Origin: Acidimicrobiaceae bacterium | GTDB taxonomy: Bacteria; Actinomycetota; Acidimicrobiia; Acidimicrobiales; RAAP-2 | Direction of reading: 5' to 3' | NCBI GenBank assembly: GCA_003155915.1 | Contig: PMFA01000005.1 | Location: 153,524-217,523 of the forward strand | DNA length: 64,000 nt | Shown: positions 42,553-52,074 of the stretch, piece by piece | Position numbering within the stretch: position 1 is the stretch's first letter | How the letters are laid out: each line of letters starts with the position of its first letter | Made by a program: the position numbers and the translations under genes | Notes under the pieces: generated by a model | The model's input: the letters and a program-made list of their open reading frames with translations, nothing else | The model's database searches: none | Told to the model about the DNA's origin: nothing

Positions 42553-43979
42553 CCGGCGATAATTGCCGCGGCGGGGTCGTGCAAGAACCGACCGATGTGC
42601 GCGAGTACCGCTGAGGCCATCGCCCCGTCGACCTGGCGGTGATCGAAGGCCATGGCCAACTCGACCACTTGGCGCACGACCACCTGGTCGTCAACCACCC
42701 ACGGCGCTTTGGCAATCTGACCGACGGCGAGAATCGCTCCGGTGCCCGGCGGCAGGATCGGAATGGCGGCGTCGACGCCGAAGGGCCCGACGTTGGTGAT
42801 GCTCAGGGTCGTGCCGATCATCTCATTCGGCGTTGTCGTTCCTTCGCGGGCCCTGTCGACGAGCACCGTCAGGGCCGACGCCATGCCCACCAGATCGAGT
42901 TGATCAGCGCCCTTGATGTTCGGCACGATCAATCCTCGTGGTGTGTTGGCCGCGATTCCCAGATTGACACTTCGTCGAACGATCACTTCGTTGGCCGCGG
43001 CATCGAAGCTCGAGTTGATGCCCGGGAAGTGCCGGGCGGCGTCGCACACCGCGAGCGCGATGATCGCCAGCGGCGAAAGACGGACGCCGGCCAGGTTCGG
43101 CTGTTGCTTCAACGAGGCCACGAGGTCCATCGTGCGCGTGGCGTCCACGCGCACCCATACCGCGGCGCGGGGCTGCGTGAACGCGCTCTGCACCATCGCT
43201 TCGGCCATCGAGCGCAGCACACCCTTGACGGGAATGCGCTCCTCCTTGGGGCCCGCGGACCACGATTCGAGATCGCGACCGACGAAGCGTGACGTCGTGT
43301 TCGGGCCGGTGATCGGGGCGCTAACGCGCGCACTCGGCGCCGGTGCGCCACTGAGGGCCTGCTCGACGTCGACGCGCGTGATAAGTCCGTCGCGTCCTGT
43401 ACCACTCAGCGACGCGATGTCGACGCCGTGTTGTTTGGCGTAGAGACGAACGGGGGGCGTGGATCGTGGTGCGAGCGACGGCACGGCCGAAACCGTAGAA
43501 GCTTGCACGGCCGGTGCGGCGGGCGGTGCGGCAGCGGCGGGCGGTGCGGGCGATCCACTTTGACGACGGTGCTTGCGCGTGACGATCGCGTCTTCATTTG
43601 CCACGCCGTATCCGATAAGAACGGCCTCGCGTCCTTCGCCAACGGAACCCTCTTGCTTGTCCGTTGCAGCGTTCGCCGGAGCTGGCTCGCTCGGCTCGGC
43701 TGGTGTGGCCGGCACCGCCGGCGATGCGCCAGCGCTACCACCGACGTCGAACGTGATGAGCGGCTTGTGGACTTCCAAGACGTCGCCGACGTTGCCGTGG
43801 AGAGCAGTGACTGTTCCCGCGTACGGACTCGGCAGTTCCACCGTGGCTTTGGCGGTCTCGATGTCGACCAACGGTTGGTTGAGGGTCACGACGTCGCCGA
43901 CCTTGACCTTCCAGGTCACGATCTCCGCCTCGGTCAAACCTTCGCCGACATCGGGCAATAGGAAGATTTCTTCGCTCAA
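42549..43979 (-). CDS. 2-oxoacid dehydrogenase E2, dihydrolipoamide acyltransferase (branched-chain type)
   Basis: A 476-residue E2 with one lipoyl domain (residues 3-80, lipoyl K44 in ETAKAT), a flexible Ala/Pro linker, one peripheral-subunit-binding domain (about 174-210) and the acyltransferase core ending AFDHRQVDG. The E1 subunits are directly upstream and coupled (ATGA). The arrangement and the heterotetrameric E1 point to a branched-chain 2-oxoacid or pyruvate complex. No dihydrolipoamide dehydrogenase gene is in the window. Confidence 0.92.
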   Translation of the reverse strand: MSEEIFLLPDVGEGLTEAEIVTWKVKVGDVVTLNQPLVDIETAKATVELPSPYAGTVTALHGNVGDVLEVHKPLITFDVGGSAGASPAVPATPAEPSEPAPANAATDKQEGSVGEGREAVLIGYGVANEDAIVTRKHRRQSGSPAPPAAAAPPAAPAVQASTVSAVPSLAPRSTPPVRLYAKQHGVDIASLSGTGRDGLITRVDVEQALSGAPAPSARVSAPITGPNTTSRFVGRDLESWSAGPKEERIPVKGVLRSMAEAMVQSAFTQPRAAVWVRVDATRTMDLVASLKQQPNLAGVRLSPLAIIALAVCDAARHFPGINSSFDAAANEVIVRRSVNLGIAANTPRGLIVPNIKGADQLDLVGMASALTVLVDRAREGTTTPNEMIGTTLSITNVGPFGVDAAIPILPPGTGAILAVGQIAKAPWVVDDQVVVRQVVELAMAFDHRQVDGAMASAVLAHIGRFLHDPAAAIIAG

Positions 43980-44959
43980 CTCTCAAATCCCATCACTCGG
44001 TCGACGGCGTCGAGGATGCGATCGACCGTTGGTCGGTAGTCCTCTTCGATTCGCGTCGGTGGGTACGGTACGTGATAGCCGCTCACGCGAAGACCGGGGG
44101 CCTTCAGCGAGTAGAAGCAGCGCTGCGTCAACTCCGAGATGATCTCGGATCCGATCGACGCGGTGTGCGGCGACTCCTGGACTACGACCACGCGGCCGGT
44201 CTTCTCAAGGGATTTCGCCATCACTTCGATGTCGAGCGGCGCGATGGATCGCGCGTCGATCACTTCGATCGACGTCCCTTCAACCGCCGCCGTCTCGGCC
44301 GCACGAAGCGCGGTCTTCATTGACGCGCCGTAGCCGACGAGCGTGACATCGGTTCCTTCGCGTCGCACGACCGCGTCAAAGAGTCCGGCCGGAGGTGTTT
44401 CGAGATCGACCTCGCCTTTTTCCCAGTACCGACTCTTGGGTTCGCAGAAGATGATCGGGTCGTCGCACTCGATCGACTGTTGGATCATCCAGTAGGCGTC
44501 ATTCGGCGTCGAACACGACACGACGCGTAATCCGGCGGTTTGTGCGAAGTAGGGCTCGGGACTCTCCGAGTGGTGTTCGATGGCGCCGATACCACCCTGG
44601 AAGGGAATGCGAATGACCATCGCCATGTTGTACGCGCCGTCGGAACGTTTGTGCAGTTTGGCGACCTGGGACACGATCTGGTCGAACGCCGGGTAGACGA
44701 AGCCGTCGAATTGAATCTCACAGACCGCGCGGTAGCCGCGGATCGCGAGTCCGACCGCCGTGCCGACGATGGCCGACTCCGCCAACGGCGAGTCGATGAC
44801 GCGGTCTTCGCCGAAGTCCTTCTGCAAGCCGTCGGTGATGCGAAAGACGCCGCCGAGACGACCGATGTCCTCGCCCATCAAGAGGACCTTGGGGTTCTTC
44901 TCCATCGCGCGACGAAGGCCCTCGTTGAGAGCCTTGGCCATGGTCATCGTGGTCGCCAT
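43976..44959 (-). CDS. 2-oxoacid dehydrogenase E1 beta subunit
   Basis: A 327-residue E1 beta subunit. It shows the typical start MAKALNEGLRRAMEKN, GEDIGRLGGVFRIT and the TPP-site EIQFDGFVYPAFDQIVSQ region, with C-terminal PHTASIGSEI. It overlaps E1 alpha by one base (TAATG-type) and E2 by 4 nt. With E1 alpha it forms the alpha2beta2 decarboxylase. Branched-chain versus pyruvate specificity cannot be decided from sequence, though a branched-chain preference would fit the similarity pattern. Confidence 0.92.
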   Translation of the reverse strand: MATTMTMAKALNEGLRRAMEKNPKVLLMGEDIGRLGGVFRITDGLQKDFGEDRVIDSPLAESAIVGTAVGLAIRGYRAVCEIQFDGFVYPAFDQIVSQVAKLHKRSDGAYNMAMVIRIPFQGGIGAIEHHSESPEPYFAQTAGLRVVSCSTPNDAYWMIQQSIECDDPIIFCEPKSRYWEKGEVDLETPPAGLFDAVVRREGTDVTLVGYGASMKTALRAAETAAVEGTSIEVIDARSIAPLDIEVMAKSLEKTGRVVVVQESPHTASIGSEIISELTQRCFYSLKAPGLRVSGYHVPYPPTRIEEDYRPTVDRILDAVDRVMGFES

Positions 44960-46032
44960 TAGAGCTCACCGCCGGAGATTCCGAGCTCGATCATCTCGCG
45001 ACGGCCCTCTTCAATCAGGGGATGGGGCGAGGCGTACGCGTTGTCGAACATCGTGATGGGGTCGGGTCGGCTCATGGCGAGCACGTCCTCGCGTAACTTG
45101 AGGGCCATCGTGTCAGCCTCGGCGGCCACGTCATCAAAGTCGGCGTTCTTCACCTTGTACTCGCGAACCAACAACGCCTTTACGCGCTCGACGGGGTCAC
45201 GGTGCTTCCACACCTCGACCTCGGCGTCGATCCGGTATCGGGTCGGGTCGTCTGAAGTGGTGTGTGCGCCGATCCGGTAGGTGTAGGCCTCGATCAACGT
45301 CGGTCCGCCGCCGACGCGCGCCGAGTCGAGGGCCCGCTTCGTGACTTCGTAGACCGCGAGCACGTCGTTCCCGTCAACGCGCACCCCGGGAAATCCGAAA
45401 CCGTGCGCGCGGTGATAGAGCGGAATCTTGGACTGGACCGTGGACGGGGTCGAGATGCCCCACTGGTTGTTCTGACAGAAGAACACGACCGGAGCATTGA
45501 ACGACGCGGCCCAGACGAAGGCTTCGAGCACGTCGCCCTGGCTCGAGGCGCCATCGCCGAAGAAGGCCATCGCGGCCTCCTCGGCGCCGTCACGCTGGAT
45601 ACCCATGGCGTAGCCGACGGCGTGCAAGGTCTGGCTGCCGAGCACGACCGTGGGCACCGAGTGGCGGTACTTCTGGGGGTCCCAGCCACCGTTGCTGACG
45701 GCGCGAAAGAGTCGAAGCATGTTCTCCGGCGGCACACCGCGACACCAGGCGATACCGTGCTCGCGGTAGGTCGGGAACGTGAAGTCCATGGGGGCGAGGG
45801 CCCGTCCGGCGCCGATCTGCGCGGCCTCCTGGCCCTGAATCGGCGCCCAGAGCGCGAGCTGTCCCTGACGTTGTAGTGAGGTCGATTCGTTGCACAGTCG
45901 ACGGATGATCACCATGTCGCGATAGAAGCTGAAGATCTCGTCGCCGTTCAGCGTTGACTCGTACTCGGAGTTCTCAACGCGCTCGCCCTCGGGCGTCAGC
46001 AATTGAACAAGTTCTTCGTCGATCATCGACAC
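44959..46032 (-). CDS. 2-oxoacid dehydrogenase E1 alpha subunit
   Basis: A 357-residue TPP-binding alpha subunit. TPP motif begins FFGDGASSQGDVLEAF and ends FFCQNNQWGIS; the phosphorylation-loop region YRIGAHTTSDDPTRYR is present. ATG at 46032 with AAGGAG upstream. First gene of the operon; the 49-nt gap to the divergent MFS gene must hold both promoters. Confidence 0.93.
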   Translation of the reverse strand: MSMIDEELVQLLTPEGERVENSEYESTLNGDEIFSFYRDMVIIRRLCNESTSLQRQGQLALWAPIQGQEAAQIGAGRALAPMDFTFPTYREHGIAWCRGVPPENMLRLFRAVSNGGWDPQKYRHSVPTVVLGSQTLHAVGYAMGIQRDGAEEAAMAFFGDGASSQGDVLEAFVWAASFNAPVVFFCQNNQWGISTPSTVQSKIPLYHRAHGFGFPGVRVDGNDVLAVYEVTKRALDSARVGGGPTLIEAYTYRIGAHTTSDDPTRYRIDAEVEVWKHRDPVERVKALLVREYKVKNADFDDVAAEADTMALKLREDVLAMSRPDPITMFDNAYASPHPLIEEGRREMIELGISGGEL

Positions 46033-46081
46033 TCCTTACGGCACTACCCCCGGAATTACACTATCCCCCTAGCATTAATGG

Positions 46082-47305
46082 GTGCCCCGGCTACTCGTCG
46101 ACATAAGTCCGCTGCGCACGAACCGCGAGTTCCGATTTCTCTACTCCGGCCAGATGATCTCGCTACTCGGCAGTAACTTGACGATCGTCGCCGTGCCCTA
46201 TCAGGTGTACGCCCAGACGAACTCGAGTCTCTGGGTCGGCCTCGCGAGCCTCATCCAACTACCCTTCCTCATCACCGGTGCGCTCTGGGGCGGCGCGATG
46301 GGCGACCGCGTCGACAAACGCGTGCTGATGATCATCAGCGCGGTCGTCCTCGGACTGACGAGCGCCGCTCTCGCGATCAACGCCCAGGTCCACGACCACC
46401 ACTTGGTCGTGCTGTTGTTGCTCGCCGCGCTCTCGGCCGGATTCGCCGGATTCTCCGGTCCGCTGCGCACCGCGGCGATCCCCAAGCTCGTCGCGCCCGA
46501 GCAACTCGTCGCGGCGTATTCGCTCAATCAAGTCGCGATGAACTCGGCCGTCGTGATCGGTCCGGCCGTCGCTGGTGTCTTGATCGCGAGTGTCGGTCTG
46601 TACTCCTGTTACGCCATCGACGCGATCACCTTTGGCGTTTTGACGATCCTGACGTTCCCCCTCTCCGCGCTGCCCGCGGCGGCTGAGCACGCCGGCACCG
46701 CCATGTTTCGAGCCATCGGCGACGGCTTTCGCTACGTCCGCGCCCACGCGGTGGTCCAGGCGGTCTACCTCGTGGACCTCAACGCCATGGTCTTCGGGCT
46801 GCCCCGCGCGCTCTTCCCCGCGGTCGCGCTCACGCTGTACCACGGCGGACCACAGACAGTCGGTCTGCTCTACGCCGCGCCCGGCGCCGGGGCGCTCGTG
46901 ATGGCGATCGTAACCGGATGGATCGCGCGGGTGCGTCGTCAAGGTCGATTGGTCGCGTTGGTCGTGATCGCCTGGGGGGCGTCGATGACGCTCTTCGGAC
47001 TCGTCCACGTCGTGTACGTGGGACTCATCTGCCTCGCCGTCGCCGGCGCCATGGACGTCATCTCGACGGTGCTGCGTAACACGATCTTGCAGAACGCGAT
47101 CACCGACGAATTCCGGAGTCGGATCTCGTCGATCCAGATGGCCGTCGTCACCGGAGGTCCGCGCCTTGGTGACGTCGAGTCCGGCGTCGTCGCCAACTAC
47201 ACCTCGACGGAGTTCTCCATCGTGTCCGGCGGCATCGCCTGCATCGTCGGCGTGATCGTGTTGATGCGCTGGCGCCCAACGTTCTGGCGCCGAGAGGTGA
47301 TCTAA
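46082..47305 (+). CDS. MFS exporter (EntS/MFS_3-like)
   Basis: A 407-residue transporter. It opens NREFRFLYSGQMISLLGSNLTIVAVPYQVY, the hallmark of the EntS-like MFS_3 group of siderophore and drug exporters, and has GAMGDRVDKRVLM after the second segment. GTG start at 46082. The 3' end overlaps rlmN (convergent) by 4 nt. Substrate unknown. Confidence 0.85.
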   Translation: MPRLLVDISPLRTNREFRFLYSGQMISLLGSNLTIVAVPYQVYAQTNSSLWVGLASLIQLPFLITGALWGGAMGDRVDKRVLMIISAVVLGLTSAALAINAQVHDHHLVVLLLLAALSAGFAGFSGPLRTAAIPKLVAPEQLVAAYSLNQVAMNSAVVIGPAVAGVLIASVGLYSCYAIDAITFGVLTILTFPLSALPAAAEHAGTAMFRAIGDGFRYVRAHAVVQAVYLVDLNAMVFGLPRALFPAVALTLYHGGPQTVGLLYAAPGAGALVMAIVTGWIARVRRQGRLVALVVIAWGASMTLFGLVHVVYVGLICLAVAGAMDVISTVLRNTILQNAITDEFRSRISSIQMAVVTGGPRLGDVESGVVANYTSTEFSIVSGGIACIVGVIVLMRWRPTFWRREVI

Positions 47306-48342
47306 GCCGATCGCACCGGGATCGATTTGTGGCGCGCGTTGGTGACCGCGGCCAACTGACCGCAGGCGGCGTCGATCGATCGACCGCGCGTGTTGCGCAC
47401 CGTGGCGTTGACGCCACGAGCGAGGAGGCCCTCGCGAAAGTCATGGACCCGTTGACCGGAGGATCCTCGCACCAAGTAACCGGGCGTCGGGTTGAGGGGA
47501 ATCAAGTTCACGTGGGCGCGAAGCGACGACGCGTAGCGCGCGAGTTCTTCGATATCGCTGTCGCGATCGTTGACGCCGTCGATGAGCGCCCACTCGAAGC
47601 TGAGTCGACGTCCGGTGGTATTCATCCAGAACAGACAGGCCTCGTGCAGCCGTTCGAGTGGATAACGGCGATTGAGTGGGACCAGTTGGCTGCGCGACTC
47701 GTTGTTCGCCGAGTGGAGGCTGACGGCGAGGGTGAGCGGGAGGCCGGTCTTGGCCATGCGTTCGATCGCGGGCGCCACACCGACGGTCGACACCGTGATG
47801 TGACGTGCCGACAGTCCGCGGTACTCGTGCAGTCGCTGTACGACGTCCATCGTCACGAGATAGTTCGCCAACGGCTCGCCCATGCCCATGAAGACCACGT
47901 TCGACAACCGACGCGGCGCGGCGGCGCGCGCCGCGAACATCACCTGTTCCAGGACTTCGCCGGCGCTGAGGTGTCGGGTGAAGCCCGCCTGTCCGGTCGC
48001 GCAGAACGTGCAGCCCATGGCGCATCCGGCCTGGGACGAGACGCACACCGTGACGCGGTCCTCGTAGGCCATGAGGACCGTCTCGATCGTCGCTCCGTCA
48101 AACAGTCGAAAGACCCACTTGCGCGTGGCCCCGAGGTCGCTCGCGACGTCGTTGGCGACTTCGAGGCTCGGGGGGAATCGCACGGACAACTGAGCGCGCA
48201 AGGCCTTGGGGATCGTCGTAATCCCGTCCAGTGCCTGGCCCTCGCTCCATAGTCCGTGCCAGACCTGATCGACGCGGTAGCGCGGTTCGTCCACCAAGAG
48301 CGCGGAAAGCTCCTCCTTGGAGTACTCATAGACCGACGGCAT
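47302..48342 (-). CDS. rlmN: 23S rRNA (adenine2503-C2)-methyltransferase RlmN
   Basis: A 346-residue radical SAM enzyme. The iron-sulfur cluster Cys are C107, C111 and C114 (GCAMGCTFC); the SAM region follows with FMGMGEPLANY. The methyl-carrying catalytic Cys is C327 in RSIDAACGQL. It methylates A2503 of 23S rRNA (and, in some bacteria, A37 of tRNAs) and improves translation fidelity. Length and motifs are normal; Cfr can be excluded because the N-terminal and C-terminal regions follow RlmN. Confidence 0.95.
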   Translation of the reverse strand: MPSVYEYSKEELSALLVDEPRYRVDQVWHGLWSEGQALDGITTIPKALRAQLSVRFPPSLEVANDVASDLGATRKWVFRLFDGATIETVLMAYEDRVTVCVSSQAGCAMGCTFCATGQAGFTRHLSAGEVLEQVMFAARAAAPRRLSNVVFMGMGEPLANYLVTMDVVQRLHEYRGLSARHITVSTVGVAPAIERMAKTGLPLTLAVSLHSANNESRSQLVPLNRRYPLERLHEACLFWMNTTGRRLSFEWALIDGVNDRDSDIEELARYASSLRAHVNLIPLNPTPGYLVRGSSGQRVHDFREGLLARGVNATVRNTRGRSIDAACGQLAAVTNARHKSIPVRSA

Positions 48343-48475
48343 ACCTCAACGCTACGCCGAGCGCTCGTGGTTCCCGTCGAGTCGTCGTCAAACTCGGCCA
48401 CGGCGGCACTATCCCAATCTCTGCTTGACTCATAGACGATTCAGCCGCCAGCGCTGCCAGACATCAGGAGCATTC

Positions 48476-49252
48476 ATGGAACTCAACAACACTTCGGCCG
48501 TCGTCACCGGCGGCGCCTCGGGACTCGGTGAGGCGACGGCGCGCGAACTTAGTGCGCGCGGCGTGAAAGTCGTCCTCGCCGATCTCAATGATGAGCGCGG
48601 CACAGCGCTCGCCAAGGAGATCGGTGGTGCGTACGTGCACTGCGACGTGACGAACACCGAGCAGGTGATCGAAGCGATCGAAGCCGCCAAGGCCATGGCG
48701 CCACTGTGGAGCGCTGTGAACTGCGCCGGTATCGGTTGGGCGACGCGCACCGTCGGCAAGGACGGGGCCTACTCGTCGGCCCACGACCTCGACCTCTACC
48801 GCAAAGTGATCGAGATCAACTTGATCGGCACGTTCAACGTCTGCCGCCTCGCCGCGACCGCCATGAGCGCGAACACGCCCGACGTCGACAGCATGCGTGG
48901 CGCGATTGTGAACACCGCGTCGGTCGCGGCCGAGGACGGCCAGATCGGACAGGTCGCCTACTCCTCATCCAAGGGCGGCGTCGTCGGACTCACGCTGCCG
49001 TTGGCCCGTGACTTGGCGGTCATTGGTGTGCGAGCGAACTGCATCCTGCCCGGTCTCATCGACACGCCCATCTACGGCACCGGTCCGCAGTCCGATGAGT
49101 TCAAGGCTCGCCTCGGCGCCGGCGTGCTCTTCCCGAAGCGTCTGGGGTACGCCTCGGAGTTCGCCACGCTCGCCGCTGAACTCCTCGCCAACAGTTACAT
49201 GAACGCCGAGTCGATTCGTCTTGACGCCGGTATCCGGATGCAGCCCAAATAG
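48476..49252 (+). CDS. Short-chain dehydrogenase (3-hydroxyacyl-CoA dehydrogenase type 2-like)
   Basis: A 258-residue SDR from the ATG at 48476 (CAGGAG 5 nt upstream). The cofactor motif TGGASGLG is at 11-18, D36 follows (LADLND), and the catalytic residues are S149, Y162 and K166 (AYSSSK). The long loop around 85-105 and the C-terminal LFPKRLGYASEFA are typical of type 2 3-hydroxyacyl-CoA dehydrogenases (17beta-HSD10-like), which act in beta-oxidation and isoleucine breakdown. This fits the branched-chain dehydrogenase operon a few kb away. Single-gene unit. Confidence 0.88.
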   Translation: MELNNTSAVVTGGASGLGEATARELSARGVKVVLADLNDERGTALAKEIGGAYVHCDVTNTEQVIEAIEAAKAMAPLWSAVNCAGIGWATRTVGKDGAYSSAHDLDLYRKVIEINLIGTFNVCRLAATAMSANTPDVDSMRGAIVNTASVAAEDGQIGQVAYSSSKGGVVGLTLPLARDLAVIGVRANCILPGLIDTPIYGTGPQSDEFKARLGAGVLFPKRLGYASEFATLAAELLANSYMNAESIRLDAGIRMQPK

Positions 49253-49333
49253 CGCCGAGACTTTGTTGGCCGGCCCCTCGCGTCGGGGGATAGATACGAG
49301 AGACCGACCAACGGACCGGGGGGCTTTGTGGAC

Positions 49334-49741
49334 CTAGAGGAACTGCACGTCGACTCCACGACTGAGCGTCGTATGGATCTTGCAATGCGCACCGGCGCGC
49401 AGGAGACGAGCGCGATCGTCGTCATTTAATTCGCCGTCGAGATGGAGCGACAGGGTCGCCGTCGCCAATCGTGTGGGCGAACCGACCTCTTCCCCAGTGA
49501 CGTCGACGGTCACACTGGTGAGGCCGTCGACCCCATGGTGCTCGGCGTAGGCGCGTACGGTCCCCGCGACGCACATTGCGAGTGATGCGAGGAGCAGGTC
49601 CACCGCTCGCACACCCTGGTCGCCGTCGCGCGACGACTGTACCCGAACCGCGCCGTTCGTGAACTCAAAGAGACCTCGTTCACTCGACGTAACGCTCACC
49701 GTTCGACGACGCAACGCTTCTAACGACTCATTCGTACGCAT
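49334..49741 (-). CDS. OsmC/Ohr-family protein
   Basis: A 135-residue protein from the ATG at 49741; the longer frame lies inside the sulfatase gene in another frame and is not used. Two Cys, C57 (LASLAMCVAG) and C120 (GAHCKIH), sit at the positions of the peroxidatic and resolving Cys of OsmC/Ohr proteins, which reduce organic hydroperoxides. The 5' end overlaps the sulfatase stop by 14 nt, so it is cotranscribed with the organosulfur genes, suggesting a sulfur-linked role. YhfA-like OsmC relatives can act on other thiol chemistry. Confidence 0.85.
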   Translation of the reverse strand: MRTNESLEALRRRTVSVTSSERGLFEFTNGAVRVQSSRDGDQGVRAVDLLLASLAMCVAGTVRAYAEHHGVDGLTSVTVDVTGEEVGSPTRLATATLSLHLDGELNDDDRARLLRAGAHCKIHTTLSRGVDVQFL

Positions 49742-52052
49742 GGGCTGCCTCAATCGTCGCGGCGAGCACGGCTTCGGGACTGTACGGCGCGTAGGCACCG
49801 GGCACGTAGGTGACCGCGTCGAGGTCGCCGGTGTAGGGGAACGAACCATGGCGCTCGAAGACCGGCCACGACACCGGGGAACGACGATTGATACCCACGT
49901 CAATGCCTTGGAACGGCGCCATGCCGAGCAGCATCAAGAGGCCATCGAGTCGCACCCGCTCTTCGCCATCGACGAGCACCGCGAGGTTCCATTGGTAGTC
50001 CGCAACGCCCTGAACGTCGAGGGTTACCTCGTGTCGACCTGCACTGAGCAGTCCGGCATCGGCTTCGTGCAGGTCGCCGTACTCGTTGTACGCGAGTCGC
50101 AGGCGTCGACCTTCCAGATAGACCATGTAGCCACCGCCCTGGTCTCCGTGGGCGAAGAGCACGCCCTCGTCGAGTGCTCCGTGCACCAGCGACGCCGTTG
50201 CACGAAAGGACCGCAACGTCACGAGCTTCGATGAGCGGTAGCGCTCCAGTGTCGGCGTGCCGGCCAGAATCCGTACCGGTTCCGTCAGTCGATCCTCAAA
50301 CGGTCGACGAACGGTTCCCATGTAACCAGTGAAGTCATTGAGCGGGAAGACCTTGTTGTCCCACGCACTGCGCTCCCACGCTGCTGAAAGCTCGCGAACC
50401 AGTTCTGGTCGTTCGGACGCGACGTTGTTGCGCTCGGTGGGGTCTTCACGGATGTCATAGAGCTCCCACTCCTGGTCGTCGTAGGGCGTATTCGGCCGAT
50501 GCAACGTGACGAGCTTCCACCCGTCCTTGTAGAAGCTTCGATTACCCATGAACTCCGAATACTGCTCGTGGTGAGCACTGAGATAGTCGCTGTCGTTCAA
50601 CGACGCGGCGAAACTGGCGCCGTCGAGCGCCACGACCTCGACGCCGCGAAACTGCTTCGGCCGCTCGACGCCGGTGAGTTCGAGCAACGTCGGGAGAAGG
50701 TCGGTGACGTACTGGTATTCGCGTCGCACTTGACCGCGGGACTGCTCGTCAATCCCCTTGGGCCAACTGAAGAGAAAGGGAACGCGCACCCCACCGGCGT
50801 GCGTGAATCCCTTGTAGAGGCGAAACGGCGTGTTTGACGCCATGCCCCAACCCCGCGGGTAGTGCACCATCGCTCGAGGGCCGCCGATCAGATCGATGTC
50901 CCTCGCAACGTCACTGTGCCAATCTGCCGGCAAGCGCAGACCATGGATGAACTGTTTGAAATAACTGCGAGTGCCGTGTTCGCCGCCCTCGGCCGTGCCG
51001 CCGTTGTCGGACATGAAGATCACAATCGTGTTCTCGAGTTCACCGAGGTCCTCGACAACGTCGAGAAGGCGCCCCAGATTCTCATCGACGCTCTCAATGG
51101 ACGCGGCGTACACCTCCATGTAGCGCGCGAACACCGCCTTCGTGTCATCGTCGAGATCGTCCCACGCTCCCACATCGAGGAACGCTTCCGCGTTGCGCTC
51201 GGCCATCTGCGTGTCGGCGCTGAAGAGGCCGGTTTCCTTCTGACGCGCGAAACGCTTCTCGCGTAGGTCGTCCCAGCCGGCGTCGTAGCATCCGCCATAC
51301 TTCGCGATGTCTTCTGGCTTGGCCTGTAGCGGACCATGAACCGCGTTGTGCGCCACGTAGCAAAAAAACGGTTTGTGGGCGTCGCTCGCGCGCAGACCTT
51401 TGATCATTGAAATCGCGTGATCGGTGATGTCGTCAGGTAGGTAGTAACCCGGCGGGTACTCGTCCACGTCAACGGGCGAGTTGTCACTGATCAACCGGTG
51501 AGGATGATGAAGGTTGGTGAGCCCTTCGAGGACGCCGTAGTAGCGGTCGAATCCCTGCTGGCAGGGCCAACTGCGTCGCGCGCCGGCGTCATTCATCACC
51601 GCGTCGCGCGTCAGGTGCCACTTCCCGACGCAGAACGTGGCGTAGCCCGCGTCGCGTAGCGTCACGGCGAGCGTTGGTACGTCCTCGGCGATCTCCATCG
51701 TGTACCCGGGGAACCCAGGATCGCTGTTGGCGACCGAGGCGAAGCCCGCGCGGTGTGGGTTGAGACCGGTCAGGAACGCCGCGCGCGCCGGGGAGCACAC
51801 GGGCGTCGTGTGGTAGTTGGTGTAGCGAAGGCCCTCGCGGGCAAGACGGTCCAACGTGGGCGTCGAAACCTCCGCGCCAAAGGGACCGATGTCGCTGAAA
51901 CCCATGTCGTCGAGCAACACGACGATGATGTTTGGTGCGTCGCTCGACGGCGTCGGCGTGGGCGGCCACCACGACGTCGACTCCTCAACGGTCTTGCCGA
52001 CTCGACCGCCCCACCCGTCGTAGTGACGGGTGGGACCCTCTTCGGTAGTCAT
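49728..52052 (-). CDS. Arylsulfatase (type I, formylglycine-dependent)
   Basis: A 774-residue sulfatase hydrolysing sulfate esters. The metal-binding DD pair is D48/D49 (VLLDDMGFSD). The Cys modified to formylglycine is C86 in PVCSPARAAFLTG, a perfect CxPxR motif. NPHRAG, GKWHL and the late DNGGT match the active-site residues of the family. It is long for the family (usually 500-600) because a jelly-roll-like domain of about 150 residues follows the catalytic core. There is no signal peptide, so the enzyme is cytoplasmic and should act on imported sulfate esters, which fits the ABC importer upstream. It starts 22 nt after the binding protein gene. Confidence 0.93.
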   Translation of the reverse strand: MTTEEGPTRHYDGWGGRVGKTVEESTSWWPPTPTPSSDAPNIIVVLLDDMGFSDIGPFGAEVSTPTLDRLAREGLRYTNYHTTPVCSPARAAFLTGLNPHRAGFASVANSDPGFPGYTMEIAEDVPTLAVTLRDAGYATFCVGKWHLTRDAVMNDAGARRSWPCQQGFDRYYGVLEGLTNLHHPHRLISDNSPVDVDEYPPGYYLPDDITDHAISMIKGLRASDAHKPFFCYVAHNAVHGPLQAKPEDIAKYGGCYDAGWDDLREKRFARQKETGLFSADTQMAERNAEAFLDVGAWDDLDDDTKAVFARYMEVYAASIESVDENLGRLLDVVEDLGELENTIVIFMSDNGGTAEGGEHGTRSYFKQFIHGLRLPADWHSDVARDIDLIGGPRAMVHYPRGWGMASNTPFRLYKGFTHAGGVRVPFLFSWPKGIDEQSRGQVRREYQYVTDLLPTLLELTGVERPKQFRGVEVVALDGASFAASLNDSDYLSAHHEQYSEFMGNRSFYKDGWKLVTLHRPNTPYDDQEWELYDIREDPTERNNVASERPELVRELSAAWERSAWDNKVFPLNDFTGYMGTVRRPFEDRLTEPVRILAGTPTLERYRSSKLVTLRSFRATASLVHGALDEGVLFAHGDQGGGYMVYLEGRRLRLAYNEYGDLHEADAGLLSAGRHEVTLDVQGVADYQWNLAVLVDGEERVRLDGLLMLLGMAPFQGIDVGINRRSPVSWPVFERHGSFPYTGDLDAVTYVPGAYAPYSPEAVLAATIEAAHAYE

Positions 52053-52074
52053 GTCCCTCTCCTCCGTTACTTTC

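Noticed and set aside
47329..48252. Long plus-strand open frame of 307 codons
   Set aside because: Antisense shadow of rlmN.
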